From Patella vulgata (lineage: Eukaryota > Mollusca > Gastropoda > Patellidae), in the NCBI RefSeq assembly GCF_932274485.2, contig NC_065886.2, forward strand, positions 47,603,501 through 47,667,500: DNA of 64,000 nt, written 5' to 3'. The notes under the pieces were generated by a model, which was not told the DNA's origin, did no database searches, and saw only the letters and a program-made list of their open reading frames with translations. Below are positions 43,290-53,854 of the stretch, piece after piece. Both the position numbers and the translations under genes were made by a program. Positions within the stretch are counted from its first letter, which is position 1. Every line of letters begins with the position of its first letter.

Positions 43290-43482
43290 ATAATTCGCTT
43301 GTGCTTGGGGGTCTTTAGCAGTGGGAGGAAATTGGACAACCCGAAGAAAACCCACGAGGTTGAACAGGCGCCCCATACTTCTTGTCACGTACAACCAGGG
43401 AATCGAAACCATGCCAATTGACTCAATGACAGACTTTATGATACAGTGCGCACATGCTAACCATTCAGCCATCCAACGCTCC
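43290..43482 (-). repeat. tRNA-derived SINE fragment
   Basis: Head and body of the 36605-36879 family ('ggggtctttagcagtgggagg..ctaaccattcagccatcc'), lacking the tail end. Confidence 0.85.
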
Positions 43483-43689
43483 TAATTATGAAGGCATATG
43501 CATATCAATAATGTAATAAAAAAATAATGGTATTGCTTTTATTTTTGTCGTGTCTATTTTACTTGTGTGTTTGAACATTACTCTCATTATAATATAATGG
43601 CTTGGGCTGGGTTTTTTTCATTTGAGATGCCAAACGAAATTTCCTATGAGAAACAAAATAAATTGTATACAAGTTGATAAAATATCAAG

Positions 43690-43696
43690 CTTTATT
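43690..43696 (-). terminator. Poly(A) signal after the candidate terminal exon
   Basis: The minus strand reads GAATAAAG ~35 bases past the stop codon of the frame at 43729-44124. Confidence 0.45.
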
Positions 43697-43728
43697 CAAA
43701 TGAGATGATAGAGAAGTAAAACATACAT

Positions 43729-44124
43729 TTATGTCATTGCAATAAGACCAACACTGAATAGACCACAGTATTCACACACATAAAAAAATTGTCTTTTTTG
43801 GTGTACTTTGTCATCCTGGAATAAACTGTCACAGGCAAAAATAGTCACACTCCATCCAACTATTTCAGCTAATCCATTAACAGTGTCGCCTTTTTGTCTG
43901 AGAACAGTGTAGCTTTTCGGTCTGAGATCAAAGAGCAATTTCGTTTGAAAAGCGTGCTCTCCGGATAGTATAAGTTCTATAATAAGGATGTGACTGAATC
44001 CACTGTACCTGTGATTTATCAGTGCCGTGGAGTATAGTAATAAAGCTATTTCATACAATCGTATGTTTAAATTTAGCTCTTCTTGTAAAACCCATATATC
44101 CATAGGTCGTCCTGGAGGCGGATG
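43729..44124 (-). CDS. Candidate terminal exon, unrecognised gene
   Basis: An open minus-strand stretch of ~131 codons from an acceptor-like 'aataatag' boundary near 44125 to a stop at 43729, then AATAAA. Peptide features: PPPGRPMDIWVLQEELNLNI, a hydrophobic ILIIELILSG strand, and AEIVGWSVTIF. The composition looks like real protein and unlike the satellite frames. I do not recognise the family. It lies 1.1 kb downstream of the TBC exon on the same strand, but nothing shows they are one gene. Confidence 0.35.
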   Translation of the reverse strand, partial: HPPPGRPMDIWVLQEELNLNIRLYEIALLLYSTALINHRYSGFSHILIIELILSGEHAFQTKLLFDLRPKSYTVLRQKGDTVNGLAEIVGWSVTIFACDSLFQDDKVHQKRQFFYVCEYCGLFSVGLIAMT

Positions 44125-44351
44125 TGAGTCCCTATTATTAGACATGATTAGAGTTATTTGGTATGTGATTTATCTATTGTTATATAGTGATGAAATTCTG
44201 TTTCCTTGGATAGGCCTATTTACGACACAGGTAAGAAATACATTTATAAAATATAACGGCAACGAAACTTACAGGTTTTATGTTTATAATTGTGCTTTCA
44301 AAACAGATTAGAGCATCTGATATCAATAGAGATTAAAATATATCGGGTAAT

Positions 44352-44935
44352 CAAATGGAACCCACAAAAAGACAAGAAATATAAATATCTGCAGCCAGAC
44401 AATGGTACGCTGTATAAAACACGTAGTATTTATCAACAAATGAAATACACATAGATTAAAGAAGGCACGCATATGTAACTACAGCACATATAAATCCATG
44501 TATAAAGACCTACCCTTAACAAAGACCGATCTGCGTAAAACACATGGTCGATAAGAAATCGCACGGTAAATCTAGATTTGACACCTATGCGTCAGATTAA
44601 GCCTGCTAGTCCTTGATAAGACACTTTTGGTGCAGTTATAACATGCTATCGAGAAAACTCACCAAAAAAAGAATACACACCGTGTCATTTGTTTTTAACC
44701 TGTTTGTTAATTAACGCACCTAGTACAGAAAACACACTGTCACAGAGATTTTCACCCCCAGCCACCCCTGTTAATTAACACACCGTATCAACAGATTTTA
44801 GCCTCTTCGTATTAGATTTGTTGCAATAATCGGAATTTTACTGATATTTATACAAATTTACCAAAATCGGTAGATATGTATACACTAAACGTACAAATAA
44901 AACTCTTACTACTTATCAGTGGTAGAAGTGACTGG
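44352..44935 (-). repeat. ~550-bp dispersed repeat, - copy of an inverted pair
   Basis: Reverse complement of 40058-40602, clearly alignable throughout with scattered differences. The two copies face each other across 3.7 kb. Confidence 0.8.
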
Positions 44936-45192
44936 TTATATACAGTGACAACGCCATTTTATTACCAAATTTGGCAGCCATTTTGAAAAATTGATCGGCA
45001 CTACGTGCAAAATAATTTTTTTTTATTGTTTTGGTCAAATTTGTGATTAACTAGTCCTGCCTATGTGCCAATATTATTTATGCAAATCTAAGCATATTTC
45101 ATTAAACATGATCTGTAATTCCATTGATAACTTTGCTAATAATCATCCATTTATTTCACTTGTAATAATTTGATTGTTAAAGCATTACATAC

Positions 45193-45308
45193 CTGATAGA
45201 ATTTCTAGAGAGTTGAATGCTAAAATCCTGTCCCATAGAATCAAAACCTGATCACTTGCTAGAAAGCCAGAAAATGCTCTCATTAACCATTTAAATGCTA
45301 TCTTTAAC
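45193..45308 (-). CDS. Internal exon of a TBC-domain Rab-GAP gene
   Basis: A 116-bp exon bounded by acceptor ..TTCATTTAAG|G and donor ATCAG|GTATGT on the minus strand. It encodes KIAFKWLMRAF, SGFLASDQVL, ILWDRILAFN, SLEILSG. The 'RAFSGYLAxDQVLxLWDRILxxxSLEIL' run is characteristic of the C-terminal half of TBC domains, closest from memory to TBC1D19/TBC1D32-type proteins. TBC domains activate GTP hydrolysis by Rab proteins. No other exon was found; neighbouring exons should be beyond repeat-filled introns or outside the window. Could be a lone pseudo-exon, but both splice sites are intact. Confidence 0.62.
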
Positions 45309-45399
45309 CTTAAATGAACCAATAGAAGAACATTAAGGCATATGATATATTTCCTCCCGCAAAGGAAACTTAATTGGATAACTAAATTACCGACCATTT

Positions 45400-45630
45400 T
45401 CCCGTCTCAAGGATAGATTTAAAAACTTAGATTATAATATTTGTGATGAAAATACTTTGATTACAAGAAACTGTTATAAGAAACTCGATCATAATTTTCA
45501 AAATAAAAAAAGTCTTATAAAAAAATCAAAATTTAAAAAATACCCAGAAATTATTTTGAATGAATTGTATTCTATATGCCAATGCCATACTTTTGATGAA
45601 GTATCCTGTGTAGCTTGTGTACACAACCTA
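45400..45630 (+). other. Possible retroelement remnant
   Basis: A Lys/Asn-rich frame (ITRNCYKKLDHNFQNKKSLIKKSKFKKYPEI..) immediately left of the TIR element. Possibly related to the remnant at 47500-48120; weak. Confidence 0.25.
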
Positions 45631-47205
45631 GCGGTTGCCAGGCAGGATACGCCCACATTTTGCAAGAGATAGATAGAGAACAATAATCCAGAAAGTTATG
45701 GTCTGAAATGCGCAAATATAAAAAGAGACTGAGGTCTTTGGGATATAAAGATATGTTTTATCAGAATCGGATAAAAATTGTGACCTCTAGGGGGTCGACA
45801 ACCTTTGTATTGCATACTTTTACACAATTTGCGTATAAAGAGCGGCCATTTTGTTGGGCAGTTTCATTTCGATTTTCCTGAAATTCAAATTCAACCTTCA
45901 TTATGGTGGAATGGTGAAATATTTAAACGGTTTTTAAAATCGGAAAATTTTTTTTTTACCTCTAGAGAATCTGCAAGCTACAAATGCCATTTTACGAACA
46001 ATCAGGAGCCATAATCAGGAAGTTAAGTCTGGGTATTCACGATTATCAAAAGGATCCAAGATCTTAGTATGTAATGGTGTTATATTCACACATTTTTTTT
46101 AAATCAGATAAAAATCAAGACAACAAGCTAAAAACGTGATTTTTTGTTCAATCAAGGGCCATAATTCAGGAAGTTACGATCCGATACGCGCGGATATAGA
46201 AAGGTACCAAGATCTTTGGGTTATATACTTATATTTCAAGTTTCATCAAAATCAGAAGAAAATTGTGACCTCTAGAGGGTCCACAACATTGATATACCAT
46301 ATTTTTAAGCTAATTGTGTACGAGGGGCGGCCATTTTGTCCTGCAGTTATGGTCCGATTTTCACGAAATTCGAACTCAACCAAAATTACGGTGTAACAGT
46401 GATATATTCGAACGATTTATTAAATGGGATAATAATTGTGACCTCCATAGGGACCACAAGCTAAAAAAGGCTATTTTTCGGACAATCAGGGGCCATAATT
46501 CAGAAAGTTACGATCCGATATGCGCAAATATCAAAAGGAACCGAGATCTTTCGGTTATAAACATGCATTTCAAGTTTCATCAAAATTAAATTAATATTGT
46601 GACCTCTACAGAGTCCACAACCTTGATATACCATATTTTTACACTATTCGCGTACAAACGGTGGCCATTTTATCCAGCAATTTTGATCCAATTTTCACGA
46701 AATTCGAACTGAACCTTCATTACGGTGCAACTGTGATATAATCAAACGTTTTTTTAAATCGGGTAATAATTGTGACCTCCAGAGGGACCACAAGCTAATA
46801 AAGGCGATTTTTCGTGCAATCAGGGGCCATAATTCAGGAAGTTAGGTTCCGATGAGCGCAAATATCGAAAGGAACCAAGATCTTTGGGTTATAAACATGC
46901 ATGTCAAGTTTCATCAAAATCGGTTCAAAATTGTGACCTCTATAGGGTCCACAAGCTAAAAACGTGACTTTTCGTACAATCAGGGGCCATAATCCATGAA
47001 GTTTCGATCTGATACATGCCAATATCGAAAGCAGATGAGATCTTCTGGGGATAAACCTATATTTCAAGTTTCGTCAAAATCGGATAAGAATTGTGACCTG
47101 TAGAGAGTCCACAAACAATTGTGGACGGCCAGACCGACGTCTGGACATACAGAAGGACAGGGGCGACGACCATATACATCCACATGAAATTGTGGGTGTA
47201 TAAAT
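45631..47205 (+). mobile_element. Satellite-cored TIR element, ~330-bp core
   Basis: Left GCGGTTGCCAGGCAGG and ATACGCCCACATTTT (45648-45662). About four core units, the hairpin GTCCACAA/TTGTGGAC (47108-47125), a short degenerate GGAC/GACC run, and right end GAAATTGTGGGTGTATAAA (47185-47203). Confidence 0.85.
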
Positions 47206-47499
47206 ATCAACAGCTAAAAAACTTTGTGTCCTCAAATTGTACACTCTTTGAAAAAATCAACAGCTAAAAAAATTTGTGTCCTCAATCCTCAATATTACGA
47301 TGTTATAAACGATTTGATAAATAGTAAATTTTTACCTATGCATTCAATGCAACCTCATAAAGTATGAAAGAAAAAACCTGATATGTTATGTAAAATCCTT
47401 TTTACAGATCAACATATACAAGACATTGGATTGAACAGAATCTTTAGAGACTGATAGTAATTAAATCTATACCAGATACTATTCATAAAATTTCACCCA

Positions 47500-48120
47500 C
47501 AGTAGTATACAAATTTTACCCGCAATTTGTAATAAAATATTTAACTACCATGAAACTATTGAAAACCTTAACTTGCATGATTTTATTGAGAATTACGATA
47601 ATACAACATGACAATGCGCCAACTCTTCTTTTAAAGATAAGTTTCATGACCATATACTGACAGGAAACTTTGATATTGTTAAAGATAAAAATCTTAAAAA
47701 CCTTTTCCACTTTGGACCACAATTTCGAGAACAACCAAGTAAAACTAAATTCAAAAAGTTACATAAAAATCTAAAATCTCAAATCAGGGAATGTATTTGG
47801 TCTGATAAATTTCGTGCACCTCTAGAATCTTTTGGAGAATAGAAAAACACGGTTTTTGATCTCTTGTCAAAGAGAATCAAGTATATAAAACAAATCCCAA
47901 GACCCAAGGTTCTAAACAACAATACATCTGCAGCTGAATGCCTTGCTACTTAAGACAGCCTTGTTTTAACGCCTGTTGATAAGGTTAACAATAATATTGC
48001 TTTTACCTGTAAAAAATACTATCTTAGGAATATTCTTACTGAAGTTGGACTTTGGCCCAACACCAAAAATGACAATTATAAATGCATTATGGATTTAACT
48101 AAACTGGATATTTAACATAA
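47500..48120 (+). mobile_element. Retroelement coding remnant (fossil), RT-associated
   Basis: Frames read FKDKFHDHILTGNFDIVKDK, NLFHFGPQFREQPS and VLTPVDKVNNNIAFTCKKYY. This resembles the N-terminal region of a Penelope-like or allied reverse transcriptase ('HVLTGDLxIIxxxxLRxLLxxGPKYREP', 'xPxDKAxNNVxFxCKxYY'). Broken, no RT core present; assignment uncertain. Confidence 0.45.
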
Positions 48121-48129
48121 TCAAAAAAC

Positions 48130-48900
48130 AAAACAAAATTTGAACTCACAATATAATGGAACATTTTTTAAAATCGGATAAAAATTGTGACCTCTAGAGG
48201 ATCCCCATGCTAAAAATGTGATTTTTCGTATCGAAATGAACCAAGATCTTTGGGATATTAACATATATTATAAGTTTCATTAAAATCCCACAGGAATTTA
48301 AGGTCTGAAATGTGTGAATATCGAAAGGGACTGAGATCTTTGGGATATAAAAATATATTTTTAGTTTCATAGAAATCCAACAAAAATTGTGACCTAGAGG
48401 GTCTGCAACATTGTTATTACATATTTTTACAATATCTGCCTACAGGGATTGGCCATTTTGTCTGTCAGAAACTGTCCGATTTTCACGAAATTCAATCTCA
48501 ACTGTCATTATGGTGTAACGGTGATATTCGAACGTTTTTTTTAAATTGGATAAAAATTGTGACCTCTAGAGGGACCACAAGCTAAAAACGTGATTTTTTG
48601 TACTATCAGGGGCCATAATCCAGGAAGTTACGGTCCGATATGCGTGAATATTGAAAGGAATCAAGATCTTTGGGTAAACATATATTTCAAGTTGCATCAA
48701 AATCGGATCAAAATTGGGACCTCTAGTGTGGCCACAACCTAAAAACTTGATTTTTGTACAATCAGGGGGCCATAATCCAGGAAGTTTCAGTAAGATATGC
48801 GCAAATATCGAAAGGAACCGACAACACTGGGAGATAAACTTACATTTCAAGTTTCATCAAATCAGATAAAAATTGTGACCCGTAGAGTTCCACAGACCGA
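48130..48900 (+). repeat. ~330-bp core repeat units, no right terminus
   Basis: Two diverged units of the 'aggggccataatccaggaag..gatatgcg' core, stopping at 'ccgtagagttccacagacc', where a SINE begins. Confidence 0.8.
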
Positions 48901-48904
48901 CCGA

Positions 48905-49075
48905 CTGAGAAATAGAGAGAAATGGGGTTTAACGTCCAGTCGACACTAACTGTCCACAAGGTTGGACATGCAACCCTACTCCTTGTCATGTACAACCAGG
49001 GAATCTAAACTATGCCAGTTGACTCAATGACAACCTATGATACCATGCGCACATGCTAACCATTCTGCTTCGAGA
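48905..49075 (-). repeat. tRNA-derived SINE, internally deleted
   Basis: Tail 'gagaaatggggtttaacgtcc' joined to the tRNA-head side 'gttggacatgcaaccctactccttgtca..ctaaccattc'; the central body is missing. Confidence 0.8.
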
Positions 49076-49134
49076 ATTGATTGAATCTCAGACTCATGTC
49101 TCCGAGCATTTATTTTCGAATTTTTATTGGTATT

Positions 49135-49285
49135 TGGGTCACCTTTTCTCCGGGTCCTTCGGTTCCCTCCCTCTGCTAAAGATTCCTACGCACAAGTGAA
49201 TTATTGAAATAAAATTGAACCATGTGTTAGTCCCGAAATTACCTAGTTTGTGCGAGAGGAGTTAAATCCTCCCTCTCTCTCACTT
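49135..49285 (+). repeat. tRNA-derived SINE fragment, opposite orientation
   Basis: Body and tail of the same family, sense on the plus strand ('tctccgggtccttcgg..aagattcctacgc..gtgttagtcccgaaatta..ctctctctc'). Head-to-head with the copy at 48905-49075. Confidence 0.8.
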
Positions 49286-49555
49286 TAGATGTAAATAACG
49301 GAAATTGCATTGAAATAATGCCTATCAATTTCATACGATTGGATGACAAATTAAGGTAACCAGTGCAGATGTGTTCACTTTATTGGATGATGCCAGTGGA
49401 GACAGTAGACATGAATAAGATATATAATTACTTAAAGTCTAATCTAAAATCATAAACCCTGATTACTCAAATTGTTTTATTCTGTTATTTCTAATAATCT
49501 TCTGTTTTAAAAAATCTCATTATTTGTACATCATATAATTTATCAGGTTATCCAT

Positions 49556-50067
49556 ACTCCTTGCAGTGTTTCGTTTGATTAGATCTAATTCTACTTAACA
49601 CTGCTCTAATGGAAGCAAATTTCTGTTCCAAATTATGACTGGTAAATAGTCCGATTAACAACCAATAGCTAACTGCATAACAATATCATTACGCTTTAAA
49701 CAGAGCTCCAAATTAGACTAAATATGTTTACATGACGTTACGTCATGACTCACAATTTTATTCCAACCAATTAACCAGTGCATTGCAGAATATTGCAGCA
49801 AAACTAATTGCGTGACAAACAAGGTTATAAAAATGGATACAATGTAAACAATAATGTTTGGAGACGAACAATACTTTCACCGTTTTTAATACCTTAAATC
49901 ACTGTCCAAAGTTTTAAACGAAGGGCTGTCATGTTGCTGTACGTGTTTGAGTTAGATTTGTTTGAATGGGAAGAATAGACACACTCTCTCAAAAGCTCAA
50001 GTATCAGAAGCCTATCCAGCAATGACCAGAGTGGGATTTCTCGGGCCATTGCTTCAGGAATATGCAA
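49556..50067 (+). repeat. ~510-bp dispersed repeat, copy B
   Basis: Direct copy of 25374-25882, including the CAGTGTTTCGTTTG start and the AGCAATG..CATTGCT terminal hairpin followed by TCAGGAATATGC. Confidence 0.75.
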
Positions 50068-50640
50068 GTTATCAGGAGAAAGATTTTTTAAGACATTCGT
50101 CAGATTTATTCATTTTATAGAAAATGGATGCCTCGTTGCCAAAAATATTAGACGAGGGCATGATCTTCATTAATTTATTTCCAGCAATTTGTTGTGAGGC
50201 ATGGCAGAACTCGAACATGAAGGATTAAAGTCATCTCGACACTTAAGTAAATTTTTCAAATCTACTTTCTATACTGGAAATAGGGAACTTCCAAAACATG
50301 GATAAGGGTTGAATTAAGATTAAAATCAGAATTAGTTAATTTTATAACTTAGCAACTCTCGTCTTAAAGTAGCTAAGTCTCTAACTCGATATCATCCAAA
50401 GTCGTCGACATTGAAAACACAAATTATTTGTCAATTTAAATCAACATTGATATTGTGATCTTACCAGGAAAAGATGGGCTTCTGATATCCAATATTTAAG
50501 ACAAAATAAACATTTTACCATTGGTGCACGAATCGTGTACCATAATGCGTTTCAGCCCCAATTGTAACAAGGGACTCAAAGAACAAGGCTGGACATATTC
50601 CACAAGTCATGTAAAACGGTGACGTCATATTCTTCTCTGG
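50068..50640. other. Intergenic, no gene seen
   Basis: AT-rich; nothing recognised. Confidence 0.4.
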
Positions 50641-50659
50641 AGAGCATGCGCAATTAATA

Positions 50660-51088
50660 GAAGCTCAGCTTCATAAACGATTTGAAAAACAGTTTATTAG
50701 TTCAATTCAAAATAATAATGAATGTATTAAGATATGTGCCCGTCATGCCTTACATGGAAGTTCTTCCAATACTTGTAATAACATTAGTTATGTCTGTAAC
50801 AGATATGGTGTCACTAGATACGATTTATATAGTATAAAAGCAAATAAACTTTTAAACATAATAAATAAATGGGATAATACCAATGTAAATCAGTCGGATC
50901 TCAAAAGAGCTGGTCAAATTGTAGATATGATAAATATGCGTGAGTCGCACGAAATTTACTCACATAAAAAAGATCTTAATGAAATAATTACTTACTTATG
51001 CCTTGACTAAATGTATTTATATATATATTGTAAATATTGTAAAGAAGTGTACACTAATGTACGAATAAAATAAATAAATAAATACAAT
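50660..51088 (+). mobile_element. LINE-like C-terminal remnant with (AATA)n tail
   Basis: An uninterrupted frame of ~113 codons (LHKRFEKQFISSIQ..CARHALHGSSSNTCNNISYVCNRYG.., ending ITYLCLD) closes at 51008. It lacks a start codon. An AT-rich 3' UTR follows, with AATAAA and an AATAAATAAATA tail at 51064-51085. The tail and lack of upstream frame suggest a 5'-truncated LINE insertion. The family is uncertain. Confidence 0.45.
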
Positions 51089-51223
51089 CGGAGTAGACTG
51101 GAATAACCAGATGCTAGAGATTGTCATTCGATTGAGACTTCTGGCATATTTCGCCGAACATAACTGATATGAAATTAGAGTAAAAACTGAAACGATTGAA
51201 TGAAAATCAGTTTATATCCATTC

Positions 51224-51255
51224 ATATTATTATTATTATTATTATTATTATTACA
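51224..51255. repeat. (ATT)n microsatellite
   Basis: About ten ATT units, followed by 'acagcatatttatagtgcaccctttc..gaggcactttacaa', a phrase common at the end of dispersed repeats in marine invertebrates. Confidence 0.9.
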
Positions 51256-51920
51256 GCATATTTATAGTGCACCCTTTCATATAACATGTTCAGAGGCACT
51301 TTACAAAGTGACAATGTAAATCACACATAAACAACAAGATTATGGGCATGTTAACGATTGTATACAGAGTCAGTTAAAAGCCTGATTAAATAAATGTGTT
51401 TTAAGTTGTTTTTTTAAAAAAATATATAGAGATGTACAACATCTTAAACTAATTAGTAGATTATTCCATAAAACAGGTGCTTGATAACTAAAAGAGCGTT
51501 GTGACCCATTTGTGTCAATTTCTAGGTCTCAAATATTAGTGATTTAGCTCCTTTAAGCAATTCAACAAAGATTTTAAGAACCTTTCAAAATTAAAAGAAA
51601 AATACAGGTTGTATTCTGATCTTTGTTTATTGTCAAGACTACCAACAACAGTTAAATGAATATTAATATTGGTTTGTTTTTATGTGGTTTTATTTAAGAG
51701 GTGACAAGCAGTCTCCCGCTAAGAATGGGGAATGGGTTAGGTTTTGCGTACTAATTTCAAGACGTGAAAATTAAAATGTTCATAACAAAAAAATAGATAG
51801 TATACACATGCCGTAAATTGTTATTCTGGGACATATCCAAATTTGAGATCTGACGAAATGTTCCAGATTACAGGTAAAGATCCATATTTATACTTCATTT
51901 CTTAGCTAGATTTATATATG
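51256..51920. other. Intergenic, weakly repetitive
   Basis: Parts (51600-51670 and 51865-51900) resemble 59640-59760 ('ccaacaacagt.aa..aa.gaatattgatat', 'attacaggtaaag.tccatatt'), so the same unknown dispersed repeat is present at both places. Confidence 0.4.
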
Positions 51921-51924
51921 GCAA

Positions 51925-53605
51925 CCAGGGGCTGCCAAGCAGGATACGCCCACATTTTGCAAGAGATGGATAGAGAACAAGCTAAAAAGAAACAGGATTT
52001 TTTGTACAGTCAGGGATAATAATCCAGAAAGTTATGGTCTGAAATGCGCAAATATCAAAAGGGACTGAGATCTTTGGGATATAAAGATATATTTTAAGTT
52101 TCATCAGAATCGGATTGGTGTACAATGAGCGGCCATTTTGTTGGGCAGTTTCATTTTCGAATTCAACCTTCATTATGGTAGAATGGTGAAATATTTAAGC
52201 GGTTTTGAAAATTGGAAAAAAAAATTGTGACCTCTAGAGACTCTGCAAGCTAAAAATGCGATTTTTTGAACAATCTGGACCCATAATCCAGGAAGTCACG
52301 TTCGGATATCCGCGATTATCAAAAGAAACCAAGATCTTAGTGTCTAATGGTGATATATTCACATGTTTTTTTTTTAAATCGGATAAAAATTGTGACCTCT
52401 ACAACAAACTAAAAACATGATTTTTCATACAATCAGGGGCCATAATTCATGAAGTCACTACCCGATATGCCTGAACATCGAAAGGAACCAAGATCTTTGG
52501 GTTATAAACATGCATTTTAAGTTTCATCAAGATCAGATCAAAATTGTGACCTCTAGAGGGTCCACAACTTTGATATCAGATGTTTACACTAATTGCGTAC
52601 GAGGGATGGCCATCTTCTCCGGCAATTTTGGTCCAATTTTCATGAAATTGGAACTCAACCAAAATTACGGTGTAACAGTGATATATTTGAACGGTTTTTT
52701 TAAATCGGATAATAAATGTCACATCTAGAGGGACCTCAAGCTAAAAATGCAATTTTTCGTACAATCAGGGGCCATAATTCAGGTAGGTACTATCAGATAT
52801 GTGCGAATATCGAAAGGAACCAAGATCTTTGGATTATAAACCTACATTTCAAGTTTCATCAAAATCAGAAGAAAATTGTGACCTCTAGAGGGTCCACAAC
52901 ATTGATATCCCATGTTTTTACGCTATTTGAGTGCGAGGGGCGGTCATTTTGTCTGTCAGTCTTGGTCCGATTTTTACGCAATTCGAACTCAACCATCCTT
53001 TGGGTGTAACGATGATATATTCAAACGTTTTTTAAATCGGATAAAAATTATGAATGCTATAGGGTCCACAAGTTAAAAACACGATTTTTCGTACAATCAA
53101 GGGCCATAATTCAGGAAGTTAAAGTCCGATATGCGCGAATATTGAAAGGAACCAAGATCTTTGGGTTATAAACTTACATTTTAAGTTTCATCAAAATCAG
53201 AAGAAAATTAAATTGAGCCCTCTAGAGAGTCCTCAACCATATTTTTACGCCATTTGAGAACGAGTGGTGGCCATTTTGTCTGTCAGTTTTGGTCCGATTT
53301 TCACGAAATTCGAACTCCATCATCCTTAGGGTGTAACGGTGATATACTAATATGTTTTTTTAAATCAGATAAAAACGTGACTTTTCGTACAATCAGGGGC
53401 CATGAAGTTACGGTCCGATACATGCCAATATCGAAAGGAACCAAGATTTTAGGGAGATAAACCTATATTTCAAGTTTCGTTGAAATTCGATAAAAATTGT
53501 GACCTGTAGAGTGTCCGTAAACAAATTGTGGACTGACGGAAGTCTGGACAGACAGGGGCGACGGCATAATACGTCCACATGAAAATGTGGGCGTATAAAA
53601 ACAGA
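51925..53605 (+). mobile_element. Satellite-cored TIR element, ~330-bp core
   Basis: Left GGGGCTGCCAAGCAGG and ATACGCCCACATTTT (51944-51958). Four to five core units, a degenerate hairpin 'gtccgtaaacaaattgtggac' region, and right end GAAAATGTGGGCGTATAAAA (53581-53600). Confidence 0.87.
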
Positions 53606-53680
53606 TCACACCATAACTATTTCTCAGTGTAAATTATTGCACATTCATTTTTTTGTACTGCATCAAGCAAGCAAACTGCT

Positions 53681-53854
53681 TATCTATACCTATTCAATTG
53701 TTTGTTCAGAAAACTAGTACCATTATGTATAGCATTCGTTGTAAAACTAATTCGGAGAGATTTTGATTATCTATACCTATTCAATTGTTTGTTCAGAAAA
53801 CTAGTATCATTATGTATAGCATTCGTTGTAAAACTAATTCGGAGAGATTTTGAT
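53681..53854. repeat. 87-bp tandem duplication
   Basis: Two units (53681-53767 and 53768-53854) differing by about one base (C/T). The 87-bp period is 29 codons, so an ORF runs through it. No protein family recognised. Confidence 0.93.
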
